Position numbers and translations under genes: made by a program. From contig NZ_SUPW01000007.1 in assembly GCF_013337285.1 (NCBI RefSeq), positions 186,001-250,000 of the forward strand: DNA of 64,000 nt, given 5' to 3'. The first letter of the stretch is position 1, and each line of letters opens with the position of its first letter. Under the pieces are notes generated by a model that was not told where the DNA came from, made no database searches, and was given only the letters and a program-made list of their open reading frames with translations. Of the stretch, positions 36,072-43,511 are shown one piece after another. Origin of the DNA: Agrobacterium tumefaciens (GTDB lineage: Bacteria > Pseudomonadota > Alphaproteobacteria > Rhizobiales > Rhizobiaceae).

Positions 36072-36131
36072 TCAACAGGGTCGCGCCGAAGAAAAAATAC
36101 CGGTCTGTTCAGGGCAATTATGAGAGATCAT
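36072..36131 (-). CDS. Possible 19-residue leader peptide before mrpF
   Basis: The frame MISHNCPEQTGIFSSARPC lies between the minus-strand riboswitch and mrpF. It has a good ribosome site (GGAG, seven bases before ATG 36131) and stops three bases before the mrpF GTG, so mrpF could be translated by coupling. It may equally be chance; the peptide has no recognised family. Confidence 0.3.
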   Translation of the reverse strand: MISHNCPEQTGIFSSARPC

Positions 36132-36157
36132 GGCCTTGCTCCACGTGTTCTTTAGAC

Positions 36158-36203
36158 ACGGGGCCGTCCCCATTTGATCCAGATGGCGCAGGTCGTCCTG
36201 CAC
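36158..36203 (-). ncRNA. Guanidine-II (mini-ykkC) riboswitch A, upstream of mrpF
   Basis: Read on the minus strand: hairpin P1 is GTGCAGG-ACGA-CCTGCGC (36203-36186, one G-T pair), then a 12-base linker, then hairpin P2 with core GGGG-ACGG-CCCC (36171-36160), extendable by two pairs. Two neighbouring hairpins with ACGR tetraloops closed by G-C pairs are the whole consensus of this riboswitch class, which binds guanidinium through paired loops. It lies about 90 bases before mrpF. Confidence 0.8.
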
Positions 36204-36314
36204 GACTGCGTGCTATCACCAATGGCGCTTATCATCAAGGCGGCGGCCCGACTGCGCCATTGCTTTCAGGAGCCCTGCCATGCTATCGCTGACATCAACA
36301 GCTTGACAGAGCTT

Positions 36315-36358
36315 CGTTCGGGACGACCCGAATGCGACAGATTGCCGGGGACGACCCC
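36315..36358 (+). ncRNA. Guanidine-II (mini-ykkC) riboswitch B, upstream of chaA
   Basis: P1 is TTCGGG-ACGA-CCCGAA (36317-36332), lengthened by a G-T and a C-G pair to 36315-36334. After 12 bases comes P2, GGGG-ACGA-CCCC (36347-36358). The chaA ribosome site AGAGG (36364-36368) and ATG 36377 follow directly, the distance expected for translational control by P2. Confidence 0.85.
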
Positions 36359-36376
36359 AGATAGAGGTCGCCTGCA

Positions 36377-37528
36377 ATGTCTGACAAATCTCCATCCTTT
36401 CTCCGCACTCCCTGGCCGAAACTCGTCGTGGCCTGGCTGGTCGTCGCCGTTTTCCAGCTGTCCGGCCAGTCATGGCTTTCGCCTGATATGACGCCAGCCA
36501 TTGCCATCTCGTGCTTTCTCGTGCTCTTCGCCACAATCCTGATGGCGGCTTTCGGGGTCGTGAAAGAGGCCGATGAACTGGCCCATCAACTGGGTGAACC
36601 CTACGGAACACTCATTCTCACGCTGTCGATCGTTGCAATCGAAGTGATACTGATTGCGGCGGTGATGCTGGGGCCGAATGAGGCCCCGACGATCGGAAGA
36701 GATTCCATATTCGCGGTGATGATGATCATCCTCAACCTCGTGACAGGTATCTGCCTTCTGGCAGGCGCAATGCGTTATGGCGAGCAGGAATATAATGCGC
36801 CCGGCGCCGTTTCTTTCATTGCGATGACGGTCGTTCTGGCCGGCGTCGCGCTTCTGGTGCCGAACACGCTCCCCGCAGGCAATGGCACGTTTACCGCTCT
36901 CCAGGCCATCGTCATCTCCCTCGTGACCGTGATTGTCTACGGCAGTTTCCTCGCCCTCCAGATGGGGCGTTACCGCAGCCACTTCATGCAGCCCGCACCG
37001 GGCCGGATGTCGATCAGGCTGACAGAACCCCTCACGCGTCAGGCTCCAGATCATCCGACGGACGGTCATGCCAGCAAAAAGAACATCGTTCATTCGATGT
37101 TTCTGATCGGATTGCTGCTGCCGATCGTGCTGCTCGCACACGACCTCGCTATCGTCATTGATTACGGCGTTGCGCAGGCTGGCGCTCCGGTGGCCGTTGG
37201 CGGCGTTCTTATTGCGATCATCGTCTTTACGCCCGAATCGATCACGGCCGTAAAGGCCGCGTTGCACAACGAGACACAACGGGCAATCAATCTGTGCCTC
37301 GGCGCATTTGTTTCAACTGTCGGGCTCACGGTCCCGGCGGTCCTGACGGTCGGCCTCGTCACCGGCAAAACGGTGATCTTCGGAATTTCGCCCACCGAAA
37401 CCATCCTGTTTGCCCTGACGGTTGCACTGACAACCCTGACCTATCTGGGGAGGCGAACCTCCGCGGCGCAAGGATTGTTGCATCTGATGCTGTTCGTCAT
37501 CTTTGGTCTCCTGTTGTTTACGGCCTGA
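36377..37528 (+). CDS. chaA: ChaA-type Ca2+(Na+,K+)/H+ antiporter
   Basis: 383 residues with about 11 membrane segments. Two copies of the cation/Ca2+ exchanger (CaCA) motif are visible: EADELAHQLGEPYGTLILTLSIVAIEVILI near residue 60 and IVFTPESITAVKAALHNETQRAINLCLGAF near residue 280, the form used by ChaA. E. coli ChaA exports Na+, K+ and Ca2+ in exchange for protons at alkaline pH. The message starts with a guanidine-II type riboswitch, so this member may be made in response to guanidinium, either to export it or to offset its effects (inference). A second hairpin pair begins 12 bases after the stop. Confidence 0.88.
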   Translation: MSDKSPSFLRTPWPKLVVAWLVVAVFQLSGQSWLSPDMTPAIAISCFLVLFATILMAAFGVVKEADELAHQLGEPYGTLILTLSIVAIEVILIAAVMLGPNEAPTIGRDSIFAVMMIILNLVTGICLLAGAMRYGEQEYNAPGAVSFIAMTVVLAGVALLVPNTLPAGNGTFTALQAIVISLVTVIVYGSFLALQMGRYRSHFMQPAPGRMSIRLTEPLTRQAPDHPTDGHASKKNIVHSMFLIGLLLPIVLLAHDLAIVIDYGVAQAGAPVAVGGVLIAIIVFTPESITAVKAALHNETQRAINLCLGAFVSTVGLTVPAVLTVGLVTGKTVIFGISPTETILFALTVALTTLTYLGRRTSAAQGLLHLMLFVIFGLLLFTA

Positions 37529-37539
37529 GACCACGGCAT

Positions 37540-37582
37540 CGCGGGACGGCCCGCGCGCTTCAAACCAAACGGGGACGGCCCC
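37540..37582 (+). ncRNA. Guanidine-II (mini-ykkC) riboswitch C, after chaA
   Basis: P1 is CGCGGG-ACGG-CCCGCG (37540-37555), linker 15 bases, P2 is GGGG-ACGG-CCCC (37571-37582). An ATG follows immediately at 37583, which puts the only Shine-Dalgarno-like stretch (GGGGA, 37571-37575) inside the 5' arm of P2. Confidence 0.8.
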
Positions 37583-37906
37583 ATGATCGCGAGATTCATG
37601 ATGTGGAACGCGCCGCGGATGCTCTATCGGGACATTTCTGAAACGGTCGCACAAAGTGCAAATCAACGCTCGCCAAGCTGGGTGACGCGGATTTCAGCGG
37701 CCTTGATCTTCGTTCTCGTCGCCAACCATCTGGTCCGGTTTTCCCGCGCCGATGCGTTTACCCGAAAACGATTGCCACCTGCCACCGATTTGGCTAGAAA
37801 GCCCTCGCACGGGACGACCCGTGCCTCGAAACGTTCCGGGGACGGCCCTGACTCTCAATCTTGGGATCAGAATGGCCGATATACCGAACACCCTCCCTAT
37901 TTCTGA
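37583..37906 (+). CDS. Short open frame directly behind riboswitch C
   Basis: 107 residues if read to its stop. The start [17 protein letters not shown] and one hydrophobic segment ([21 protein letters not shown], about 33-53) could belong to a small membrane protein, but the second half (Ser/Thr/Arg/Pro-rich) runs through the next riboswitch and looks non-coding. I recognise no family. It may be a remnant whose regulatory element survived, or only the first 60 residues may once have been coding. Confidence 0.3.
   Translation: MIARFMMWNAPRMLYRDISETVAQSANQRSPSWVTRISAALIFVLVANHLVRFSRADAFTRKRLPPATDLARKPSHGTTRASKRSGDGPDSQSWDQNGRYTEHPPYF
37807..37850 (+). ncRNA. Guanidine-II (mini-ykkC) riboswitch D, upstream of the second atpB
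   Basis: P1 is GCACGGG-ACGA-CCCGTGC (37807-37824), a perfect 7-pair stem. Linker 12 bases. P2 is CGGGG-ACGG-CCCTG (37837-37850, one G-T pair). The stems differ from those of A-C but stay paired and the loops keep ACGR, as expected for a conserved RNA rather than a copied DNA repeat. Confidence 0.82.
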
Positions 37907-37994
37907 CTTTCCATCACACGCACGGTCTTCCTGCGTCCGGCACAGCCGTGACTTCGAACACCGGCGCATCCCCGTCATTGTCGCAATTTACTGA
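37872..37994 (+). CDS. Possible 40-residue leader frame before atpB-like gene
   Basis: The frame starts [19 protein letters not shown] and ends ..[14 protein letters not shown] lies six bases before its ATG and the stop falls 10 bases before the atpB-like ATG. As at mrpF, a short frame therefore separates the riboswitch from the main gene. No family is recognised and it may be chance. Confidence 0.3.
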   Translation: MADIPNTLPISDFPSHARSSCVRHSRDFEHRRIPVIVAIY

Positions 37995-38004
37995 AGGACC
38001 TGTC

Positions 38005-38751
38005 ATGGCCGGCCCCATCGATCAATTCGAAGTCAAACCTCTCGTTGAAATTACAGTCGGGGATATCGACCTCAGCTTCACCAATGCTTCGGCATACATG
38101 TTTCTCACCGTCACACTGGCGAGTTCATTCCTGCTTCTGGCAACCGGCAAAGCCCGTCTCGTGCCCGGCCGCTGGCAATCGAGCGCGGAGATGCTTTACC
38201 AGTTCGTTGCCAAGACCCTGCGTGACAATGCCGGAGAGCAAGGCATGCGGTTCTTCCCCTTCGTGTTCTCGCTTTTCATGTTCATCCTGTTCGCGAACAT
38301 GATCGGCATGTTTCCTTATGCCTTTACAGTAACGAGCCAGATCATCGTCACCTTCGGCCTCGCCATGATGGTGTTCGGCACCGTCACGCTCTATGGCCTG
38401 TTCAAACACGGCATTGGTTTTTTCGGGCTTTTCAAACCCGCAGGAATCCCGGCAATCCTGGCTCCCATCATCGTGCCGATTGAAATCATCTCCTATATTT
38501 CGCGCCCGGTCAGCCATTCCGTCCGCCTGTTTGCGGTCATGCTTGCGGGCCATATCACCCTGAAGGTCTTTGCAGGGTTTGTCGTCTCCCTCGCCAGCGT
38601 CAATGCGCTGGGGGTAATCGGCGCCATCGCGCCGCTCTTCATGACGGTCGCGATCACGGCTCTCGAATTCCTGATGGCCGGCATTCAGGCCTATGTATTC
38701 ACCATGCTCACCTGCATGTATCTTAACGACGCACTGCATCCGGGACACTAA
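38005..38751 (+). CDS. atpB: Stand-alone paralogue of ATP synthase F0 subunit a
   Basis: 248 residues from ATG 38005, with GAAGGA upstream. The whole length matches alphaproteobacterial Atp[89 protein letters not shown] and the end [12 protein letters not shown]. The essential stator arginine of the proton path is kept (RLF), but the Asn four residues later that is common in AtpB is Val here. No other ATP synthase gene (atpE, atpF, atpI) adjoins it, so this is a second copy separated from the F0 operon. It follows riboswitch D. It may modify the F0 proton channel or act with another ion system; this is inference. Confidence 0.85.
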   Translation: MAGPIDQFEVKPLVEITVGDIDLSFTNASAYMFLTVTLASSFLLLATGKARLVPGRWQSSAEMLYQFVAKTLRDNAGEQGMRFFPFVFSLFMFILFANMIGMFPYAFTVTSQIIVTFGLAMMVFGTVTLYGLFKHGIGFFGLFKPAGIPAILAPIIVPIEIISYISRPVSHSVRLFAVMLAGHITLKVFAGFVVSLASVNALGVIGAIAPLFMTVAITALEFLMAGIQAYVFTMLTCMYLNDALHPGH

Positions 38752-38926
38752 AGCATCAACCGCGTGCCGAGCGTTCTTGTCCGCAAGGCCCGCAAAAGGG
38801 ACGTCAGGCGCGCTGACGTTCCCCGGAAGGCCGGTGTCTGCGTTCAAGGATCAAACGCAGAAGCCCGCCGGCACGCAAAATGGCGATTTCCCCACTTCTG
38901 CCGGAAGATCGATGATGCCGTAGCTG
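38752..38926 (+). other. Gene-poor gap, no feature supported
   Basis: Between the atpB-like gene and the GntR remnant I see no gene, terminator or operator. An open minus-strand stretch (ISYGIIDLPAEVGKSPF) ends quickly and could be the tail of a lost gene. Confidence 0.3.
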
Positions 38927-39442
38927 ATGCCATTTACCTCACCGATCCAGGAGCGCCTCGACGGCAGGAATGTCGCACCGATACTCAGTACGGCGGCTGA
39001 TCCGGACGGAGCAAACACCGTGCCGGCCGAGCAAGCCTCGTCACCCCAACATGCGGCGGCCCAATTTCATATGGCTGTCGCCTATGCCCCCAAGAATGCC
39101 CATCGCGCCTCCTACGAGCGGCTTCTCAATCAGGGCCAGCATATGCTACGTCTCCAGTTCGAATATCTGGAACGAACCGGCGACGGCAATCTTTTGACGG
39201 ACGAGCATGAACCGATGCTGAAAGCAATCCGGGCGAAGAATGTCGAGCTGGCCGATGAACTGGTCCATGCCCGCACCCGGCAGTTTCAGGACAATTTCAT
39301 CGCCTTCCTGCGTGAAAACTACACGACCGACATATCCTTCGGTCCGTCTGCAGCCGCGGAGTCATCATGTCCCTTTCACAGAAAATTGGTTTTATCGGAA
39401 CCGGAGCGATCACCGACGCGATGGTGCGGGGCTTGCTCCTGA
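38927..39442 (+). pseudogene. GntR/FadR-family regulator remnant (FCD domain only)
   Basis: The frame holds only the end of an all-helical FCD effector domain: QFHMAVAYAPKNAHRASYERLLNQGQHMLRLQ in outline, then DEHEPMLKAIRAKNVELADELVHARTRQFQDNFIAFL. The N-terminal winged helix and the first FCD helices that a GntR regulator needs are missing, and nothing upstream in any plus frame restores them. The frame then runs 76 bases into the ProC-like gene. It is probably the 3' stump of a regulator left by a deletion or insertion next to the riboswitch region. Confidence 0.6.
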
Positions 39443-40149
39443 AGCCTGCGGCCGTGCCGCATGTCATGGTGTCAGCGCGCAACGCGGACATCTCGACCGG
39501 GCTCGCTGCCGATTTTCGGCAGGTGATTGTTTCTGACGATAATCAGGCTATCGTCGACGGTTGCAATACCGTCGTGCTGGCAATTCGGCCGCAGATCGCC
39601 GAAGACGTCATCCGCCCGCTGCGATTCCGGAATGGGCAGAAGGTCATCAGCGTCGTTGCCGCAACCAGCCGCGAAGTGCTTTTCGACTGGATCGGCGCGG
39701 ATGTCAGCCTAACGCAGGCGATTCCCCTGCCTTTCGTCGCACGGCGCAGGGGCGTCACGGCCATCTATCCACCGGATGCCAATACGTCGGAAATTTTTAA
39801 CAGTCTTGGCAATGCGGTCGAATGCGAGACAAAGGCGGAATACGATCTTCTCGCCGCCGCTAGTGCCCTGATGGCCACCTATTTCGGCATCATGCAGCAT
39901 ACGACCGAATGGCTGGCCGAAAACGGCCTGCCGAACGAAAAGGGCCGCGCCTATCTCGCCCCGCTCTTCGCCGGTCTTTCCGAAGTGGCACAGCTTGCCG
40001 ACAAGGACACCAGCTTCCTTGATCTCAGCGGTGAATTTGCCACCAAAGGCGGCTTAAACGAGCAGGTTTTGCAGGATTTTGACCGTAATGGCGGCTCCAG
40101 CGCGCTGAAGGGAGCGTTGAGCCGTGTCTTTGAGCGGATCATAAAATAG
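39367..40149 (+). CDS. ProC-like pyrroline-5-carboxylate reductase
   Basis: 260 residues. The N-terminal NAD(P)-binding fold starts KIGFIGTGAITDAMVRGLL, and the ProC pattern continues with VVLAIRPQIAEDVI, VVAATSREVLFDWIG and a C-terminal dimer domain containing KGGLNEQVLQDFD, close to the TPGG..GLN.. of ProC. Reduction of pyrroline-5-carboxylate to proline, or of a related imine, is expected. It lacks the strict TPGGTTIAGL motif of housekeeping ProC (ATKGGLNEQ instead), so a paralogue with another imine substrate is likely. It converges with the hutH-like gene. Confidence 0.78.
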   Translation: MSLSQKIGFIGTGAITDAMVRGLLLKPAAVPHVMVSARNADISTGLAADFRQVIVSDDNQAIVDGCNTVVLAIRPQIAEDVIRPLRFRNGQKVISVVAATSREVLFDWIGADVSLTQAIPLPFVARRRGVTAIYPPDANTSEIFNSLGNAVECETKAEYDLLAAASALMATYFGIMQHTTEWLAENGLPNEKGRAYLAPLFAGLSEVAQLADKDTSFLDLSGEFATKGGLNEQVLQDFDRNGGSSALKGALSRVFERIIK

Positions 40150-40229
40150 CCCGCGGCGGTGCATGACAAGGCCCGCGATAAACAGACCAACTGCCCGCCC
40201 AGATGGCGATGCTGGATTAGTGCCGATAC

Positions 40230-41735
40230 TTACGGCAGATGCCCGATCCCGACGCTCGTCTTACGCAGCAACTTCTCCACCATCGCAAGCAGGGAATTGA
40301 GTGGCCGGTCGTCACGGTAAAAGGGAACGTCTGCGCGAACACGCCGGTAGAGGGCGTGGGTGCCGGGCGCCATAACGGCTTCTCCCGGCTGCATGTCATA
40401 GGCCTGCGTCGCACATATGATCTCAATCGAAAGAATGGTTTCCAGATTGGCGATGATGGAAAGCGCCTTGTCGGCCGCCGGCGTGGCGTGGGTGAGAATA
40501 TCCTCCTGCAAGGCGGAGGTAATGCCGCCATCCAGACTGGCGGGCGCAGCCAGCCGCCGGTTTTCCGCCACCAGCGCCGCCGCCGTATACTGAATGATCA
40601 TGAAACCGGAACAGACACCGCTGCCTTCCGCCAGAAAAGCCGGCAGGCCGCTGACCAGCGGATTGACGAGACGGTCGATCCGGCGCTCCGCAATGCTTGC
40701 CAGTTCTGCAGCTGCTACGGCCAGACTATCCATGGCAAGCCCCAATGCCGCGCCAACCGCATGGGCCTGCGAATGCACCTGCGGCATATCAGGCGAACCG
40801 GTAACCACCGGATTGTCCGTAACACTTGCCAGTTCGCGATTCACCACTTCGCCGATCTGAGCGACGCTGTCGCGAATGGCGCCGTGGATTTGCGGCACGG
40901 CACGAAGACTGAGCGGATCCTGCGTGCGCGACCCAGCCGAGCGAGCCAAGAGGGGACTATCCGCCAGCAGATGGCGGAGATTGTTTCCAACGGTCTGAAG
41001 CCCCGGGGATGTGCGCAGAGCAAGCGGCACCGCCGAGAAAGGATCGGGCTGCGCGCCCAGATTTTCATAACTCATTGCTGCGGCCGCATCCGCCCAATCC
41101 AGCAGATTTTCCATTTTCGATAGCGCCAGACAGGCAAGGCCGGTGGCGCATGGCGTTCCGTTGACGAGGCTCAGCCCCTCCTTGGCCAGAGGCACAAGCG
41201 GAGAGAGACCGACCGCTGCCAGCGCCTGCCCGCCGGAAAGCTTTTCACCATCACGCACCGCCTCGCCTTCGCCGATCAATACCAACCCGATCGCCGCGGC
41301 ATGGGTGAGATACCCGACCGAACCGCGCGAGGGAATGACGGGCAAAACATCCGCATTCAAAAGGGCCAGCAGCGCCTCGACGGTTTCCACGCGGATGCCG
41401 GAAAAACCATGGGCGAAATTGACGATCTGCGCGGCCATGATGGCACGTGTCTGCTCCCGCCCCAGCGGCTCTCCGACCCCGCAGGAATGGCTGAGCAGGA
41501 TGTTTCGCGACAGGGCCTGTTGCCGATCCCTGTCCACGATCACATCGCACAGGGCACCGACACCGGTATTGATGCCGTAGCCGCGCACGCCTTTCGACAC
41601 CAGCGCCTCGACAATGTCACGCGCCGCAGCGATACGCTTCCACGCGGCATCGGCAAGCTGCAGTCGTGCACCTTTTGCCACCATGGCGACATCCCGCCAC
41701 GAGATGCCCTGATCGATGATAACGCTCTCAATCAT
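40230..41735 (-). CDS. hutH2: HutH2-type histidine ammonia-lyase homologue without the MIO triad
   Basis: 501 residues from ATG 41735, which overlaps the ABC ATPase stop by eight bases. It is full length for the PAL/HAL family: YGINTGVGAL, RNILLSHSCGVG, VNGTPCATGLACLA, QDPLSLRAVPQIHGA and CSGFMIIQYTAAALVAENRRLA. At residues 138-145, where active enzymes read GSVGASGDLAPLAH, it reads GSVGYLTH. The Ala-Ser-Gly that cyclises to the MIO electrophile is missing, so classical ammonia elimination is unlikely. Sinorhizobium has a hutH2 gene at the same place after hutXWV. A binding, regulatory or MIO-independent role is possible. Confidence 0.85.
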   Translation of the reverse strand: MIESVIIDQGISWRDVAMVAKGARLQLADAAWKRIAAARDIVEALVSKGVRGYGINTGVGALCDVIVDRDRQQALSRNILLSHSCGVGEPLGREQTRAIMAAQIVNFAHGFSGIRVETVEALLALLNADVLPVIPSRGSVGYLTHAAAIGLVLIGEGEAVRDGEKLSGGQALAAVGLSPLVPLAKEGLSLVNGTPCATGLACLALSKMENLLDWADAAAAMSYENLGAQPDPFSAVPLALRTSPGLQTVGNNLRHLLADSPLLARSAGSRTQDPLSLRAVPQIHGAIRDSVAQIGEVVNRELASVTDNPVVTGSPDMPQVHSQAHAVGAALGLAMDSLAVAAAELASIAERRIDRLVNPLVSGLPAFLAEGSGVCSGFMIIQYTAAALVAENRRLAAPASLDGGITSALQEDILTHATPAADKALSIIANLETILSIEIICATQAYDMQPGEAVMAPGTHALYRRVRADVPFYRDDRPLNSLLAMVEKLLRKTSVGIGHLP

Positions 41736-42558
41736 GGTGGGCGACCGCCGCGCCCATGCGGCGCTGCACGAAGCGGGCGACGTAATCATTAGCGGGGCGA
41801 TTGAGAATATCGTCCGGCGTTCCGACCTGCACCAGTTTCCCGTCCTTCAGAATCGCGATCTGCGCACCGATCCGCAGCGCCTCATCAAGATCATGCGTGA
41901 TGAAGACGATGGTTTTCGAGAGATTCTTCTCCAGCTGCAGAAGCTGATCCTGCATATCGGCGCGGATCAGCGGATCGAGAGCGGAAAATGCCTCATCCAT
42001 CAGAATAACGTCGGTATCGGCAGCGAGAGCCCGCGCAAGGCCGACACGCTGCTTCATGCCGCCGGACAGTTGATGGGGCATCTTGTTTTCATAGCCGGCA
42101 AGCCCGACGGTCTCGATCCATTGCATGCCGATCGGGTTTGCTTCCGCCTTTGAGAGGCCGCGTACACGCTGGCCATAAACGACATTCTGCATAACTGTGC
42201 GGTGTGGCATGAGGCCGAAATTCTGGAACACCATGCTGACACGGCGATTGCGGAAGTCGCGCAGGTCCTTGGCGTTCAGATCAAGCACATTGCTGCCGCC
42301 AACCAGGATTTCACCGCTCGTCGGTTCGATCAGACGGTTGATATGGCGCACAAGCGTCGATTTTCCGGAACCCGACAGTCCCATGATGACGAAGATGCGG
42401 CTGCCGGCGATATCGAGGCTGACATCGTCGAGACCGACGCTGCAACCGGTCTTGGCCAATATTTCAGCCTTGTCGGCACCGTCCTTCGTCATGGCGAGCG
42501 CGGCTTTCCAGTTACCGCCGAAAATCTTGGAAACGTTACGGATTGCGATATCAGTCAT
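41728..42558 (-). CDS. hutV: HutV/ProV-type ABC transporter ATPase
   Basis: 276 residues from ATG 42558, which overlaps the permease stop by eight bases. Walker A is [18 protein letters not shown], the signature is [16 protein letters not shown], Walker B is [16 protein letters not shown], and the H-loop is [13 protein letters not shown]. No CBS domains follow, unlike E. coli ProV, which is usual for the rhizobial HutV. It energises uptake of histidine, proline and betaines with HutX and HutW. Confidence 0.9.
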   Translation of the reverse strand: MTDIAIRNVSKIFGGNWKAALAMTKDGADKAEILAKTGCSVGLDDVSLDIAGSRIFVIMGLSGSGKSTLVRHINRLIEPTSGEILVGGSNVLDLNAKDLRDFRNRRVSMVFQNFGLMPHRTVMQNVVYGQRVRGLSKAEANPIGMQWIETVGLAGYENKMPHQLSGGMKQRVGLARALAADTDVILMDEAFSALDPLIRADMQDQLLQLEKNLSKTIVFITHDLDEALRIGAQIAILKDGKLVQVGTPDDILNRPANDYVARFVQRRMGAAVAHHD

Positions 42559-43408
42559 CGCCGCGCTCCTTCCGGCTGGATTGGCCGAAGCCCTGCGTAA
42601 TACGGTCGAGGACGATGGCAAGAATGACGATGCCGAGACCCGCCTCGAGGCCCTTTCCGACATCCAGTGTCTGAATCCCGTTCAGGACCTGTTCGCCCAG
42701 ACCACGCGCGCCGATCATCGAGGCTACGACCACCATGGAAAGAGCCATCATGATCGTCTGGTTCAGACCGGCCATGATCGTGGGTGTGGCCAGCGGCAGC
42801 TCCACCCCGAACAGGATCTGCGACGGGCTGCTGCCGAAAGCGGTTGCCGCCTCCACCACTTCGCGATCCACCTGGCGGATGCCGAGATCGGTCAGGCGGA
42901 TCAGCGGTGGTACGGCATAGATGATGGTCGCGAGCACTGCCGGGACCTTGCCAAGACCGAAAAGCATGATTGCCGGGATCAGATAAACGAAACTCGGCAT
43001 CGTCTGCATGACGTCAAGGACAGGCAGCGTGATACGCCGCATGATCTGGCTCTTTGCGAGCCAGATGCCGACCGGGACACCGATGATAATAGAAATCAGG
43101 CTGGCGATGAGCATCAGCGCCAGCGTCTGCATCGTCAGGTCCCAAAGGCCGAGGGCGCCGACGACCAGCAGCATGACCCCGACCATGAGGACAAGCGAAA
43201 TCTTGCGCGCCGCAAACCATGCCAGCACCAGAAAGGCAAGCAGGACCAGCCACCATGGCAGGCCGCGCAATATCCATTCCATGAACAGGATAACCTGCAG
43301 AATGGTCTGCGAAATCGCCTTGAACACGAAGCCATAATTGACGACCAGCGACTGGACGAACTCATTGATCGGGCCACGAATGGAAATATGAAAAGTCTCA
43401 GGAAACAT
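42551..43408 (-). CDS. hutW: HutW/ProW-type ABC transporter permease
   Basis: 285 residues from ATG 43408 with about six membrane segments. The BPD transport loop is present ([37 protein letters not shown] in outline, the EAA motif). The family imports quaternary ammonium compounds or histidine through the inner membrane. It lies after a stem-loop that separates it from the binding-protein gene, so it is likely made in smaller amounts. Confidence 0.9.
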   Translation of the reverse strand: MFPETFHISIRGPINEFVQSLVVNYGFVFKAISQTILQVILFMEWILRGLPWWLVLLAFLVLAWFAARKISLVLMVGVMLLVVGALGLWDLTMQTLALMLIASLISIIIGVPVGIWLAKSQIMRRITLPVLDVMQTMPSFVYLIPAIMLFGLGKVPAVLATIIYAVPPLIRLTDLGIRQVDREVVEAATAFGSSPSQILFGVELPLATPTIMAGLNQTIMMALSMVVVASMIGARGLGEQVLNGIQTLDVGKGLEAGLGIVILAIVLDRITQGFGQSSRKERGDD

Positions 43409-43465
43409 CGGGTGGCGTCCTCGCACTTTGCCGTCTTCCGTCCCCGACGGTCACGGCTCTGACGG

Positions 43466-43501
43466 GAAAAGAAAAAGCCGCATGCCAATCCGGTATGCGG
43501 C
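43466..43501 (-). terminator. Stem-loop between hutX and hutW
   Basis: On the minus strand GCCGCATACC pairs with GGCATGCGGC around GGATT and is followed by TTTTTCTTTT. This is a partial terminator of the sort that keeps binding-protein expression above that of the permease genes. Confidence 0.7.
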
Positions 43502-43511
43502 CCCGTGATTG

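Noticed and set aside
36303..36308. TTGACA as the chaA promoter
   Set aside because: A -10 box at normal spacing would fall inside hairpin P1 of the riboswitch, so transcription must start further upstream.
36158..37850. The GGGACGRCCC hairpins as a dispersed palindromic DNA repeat
   Set aside because: The stems differ in sequence yet remain paired and the elements come in ordered pairs with short linkers, which fits a structured RNA better than a copied repeat.
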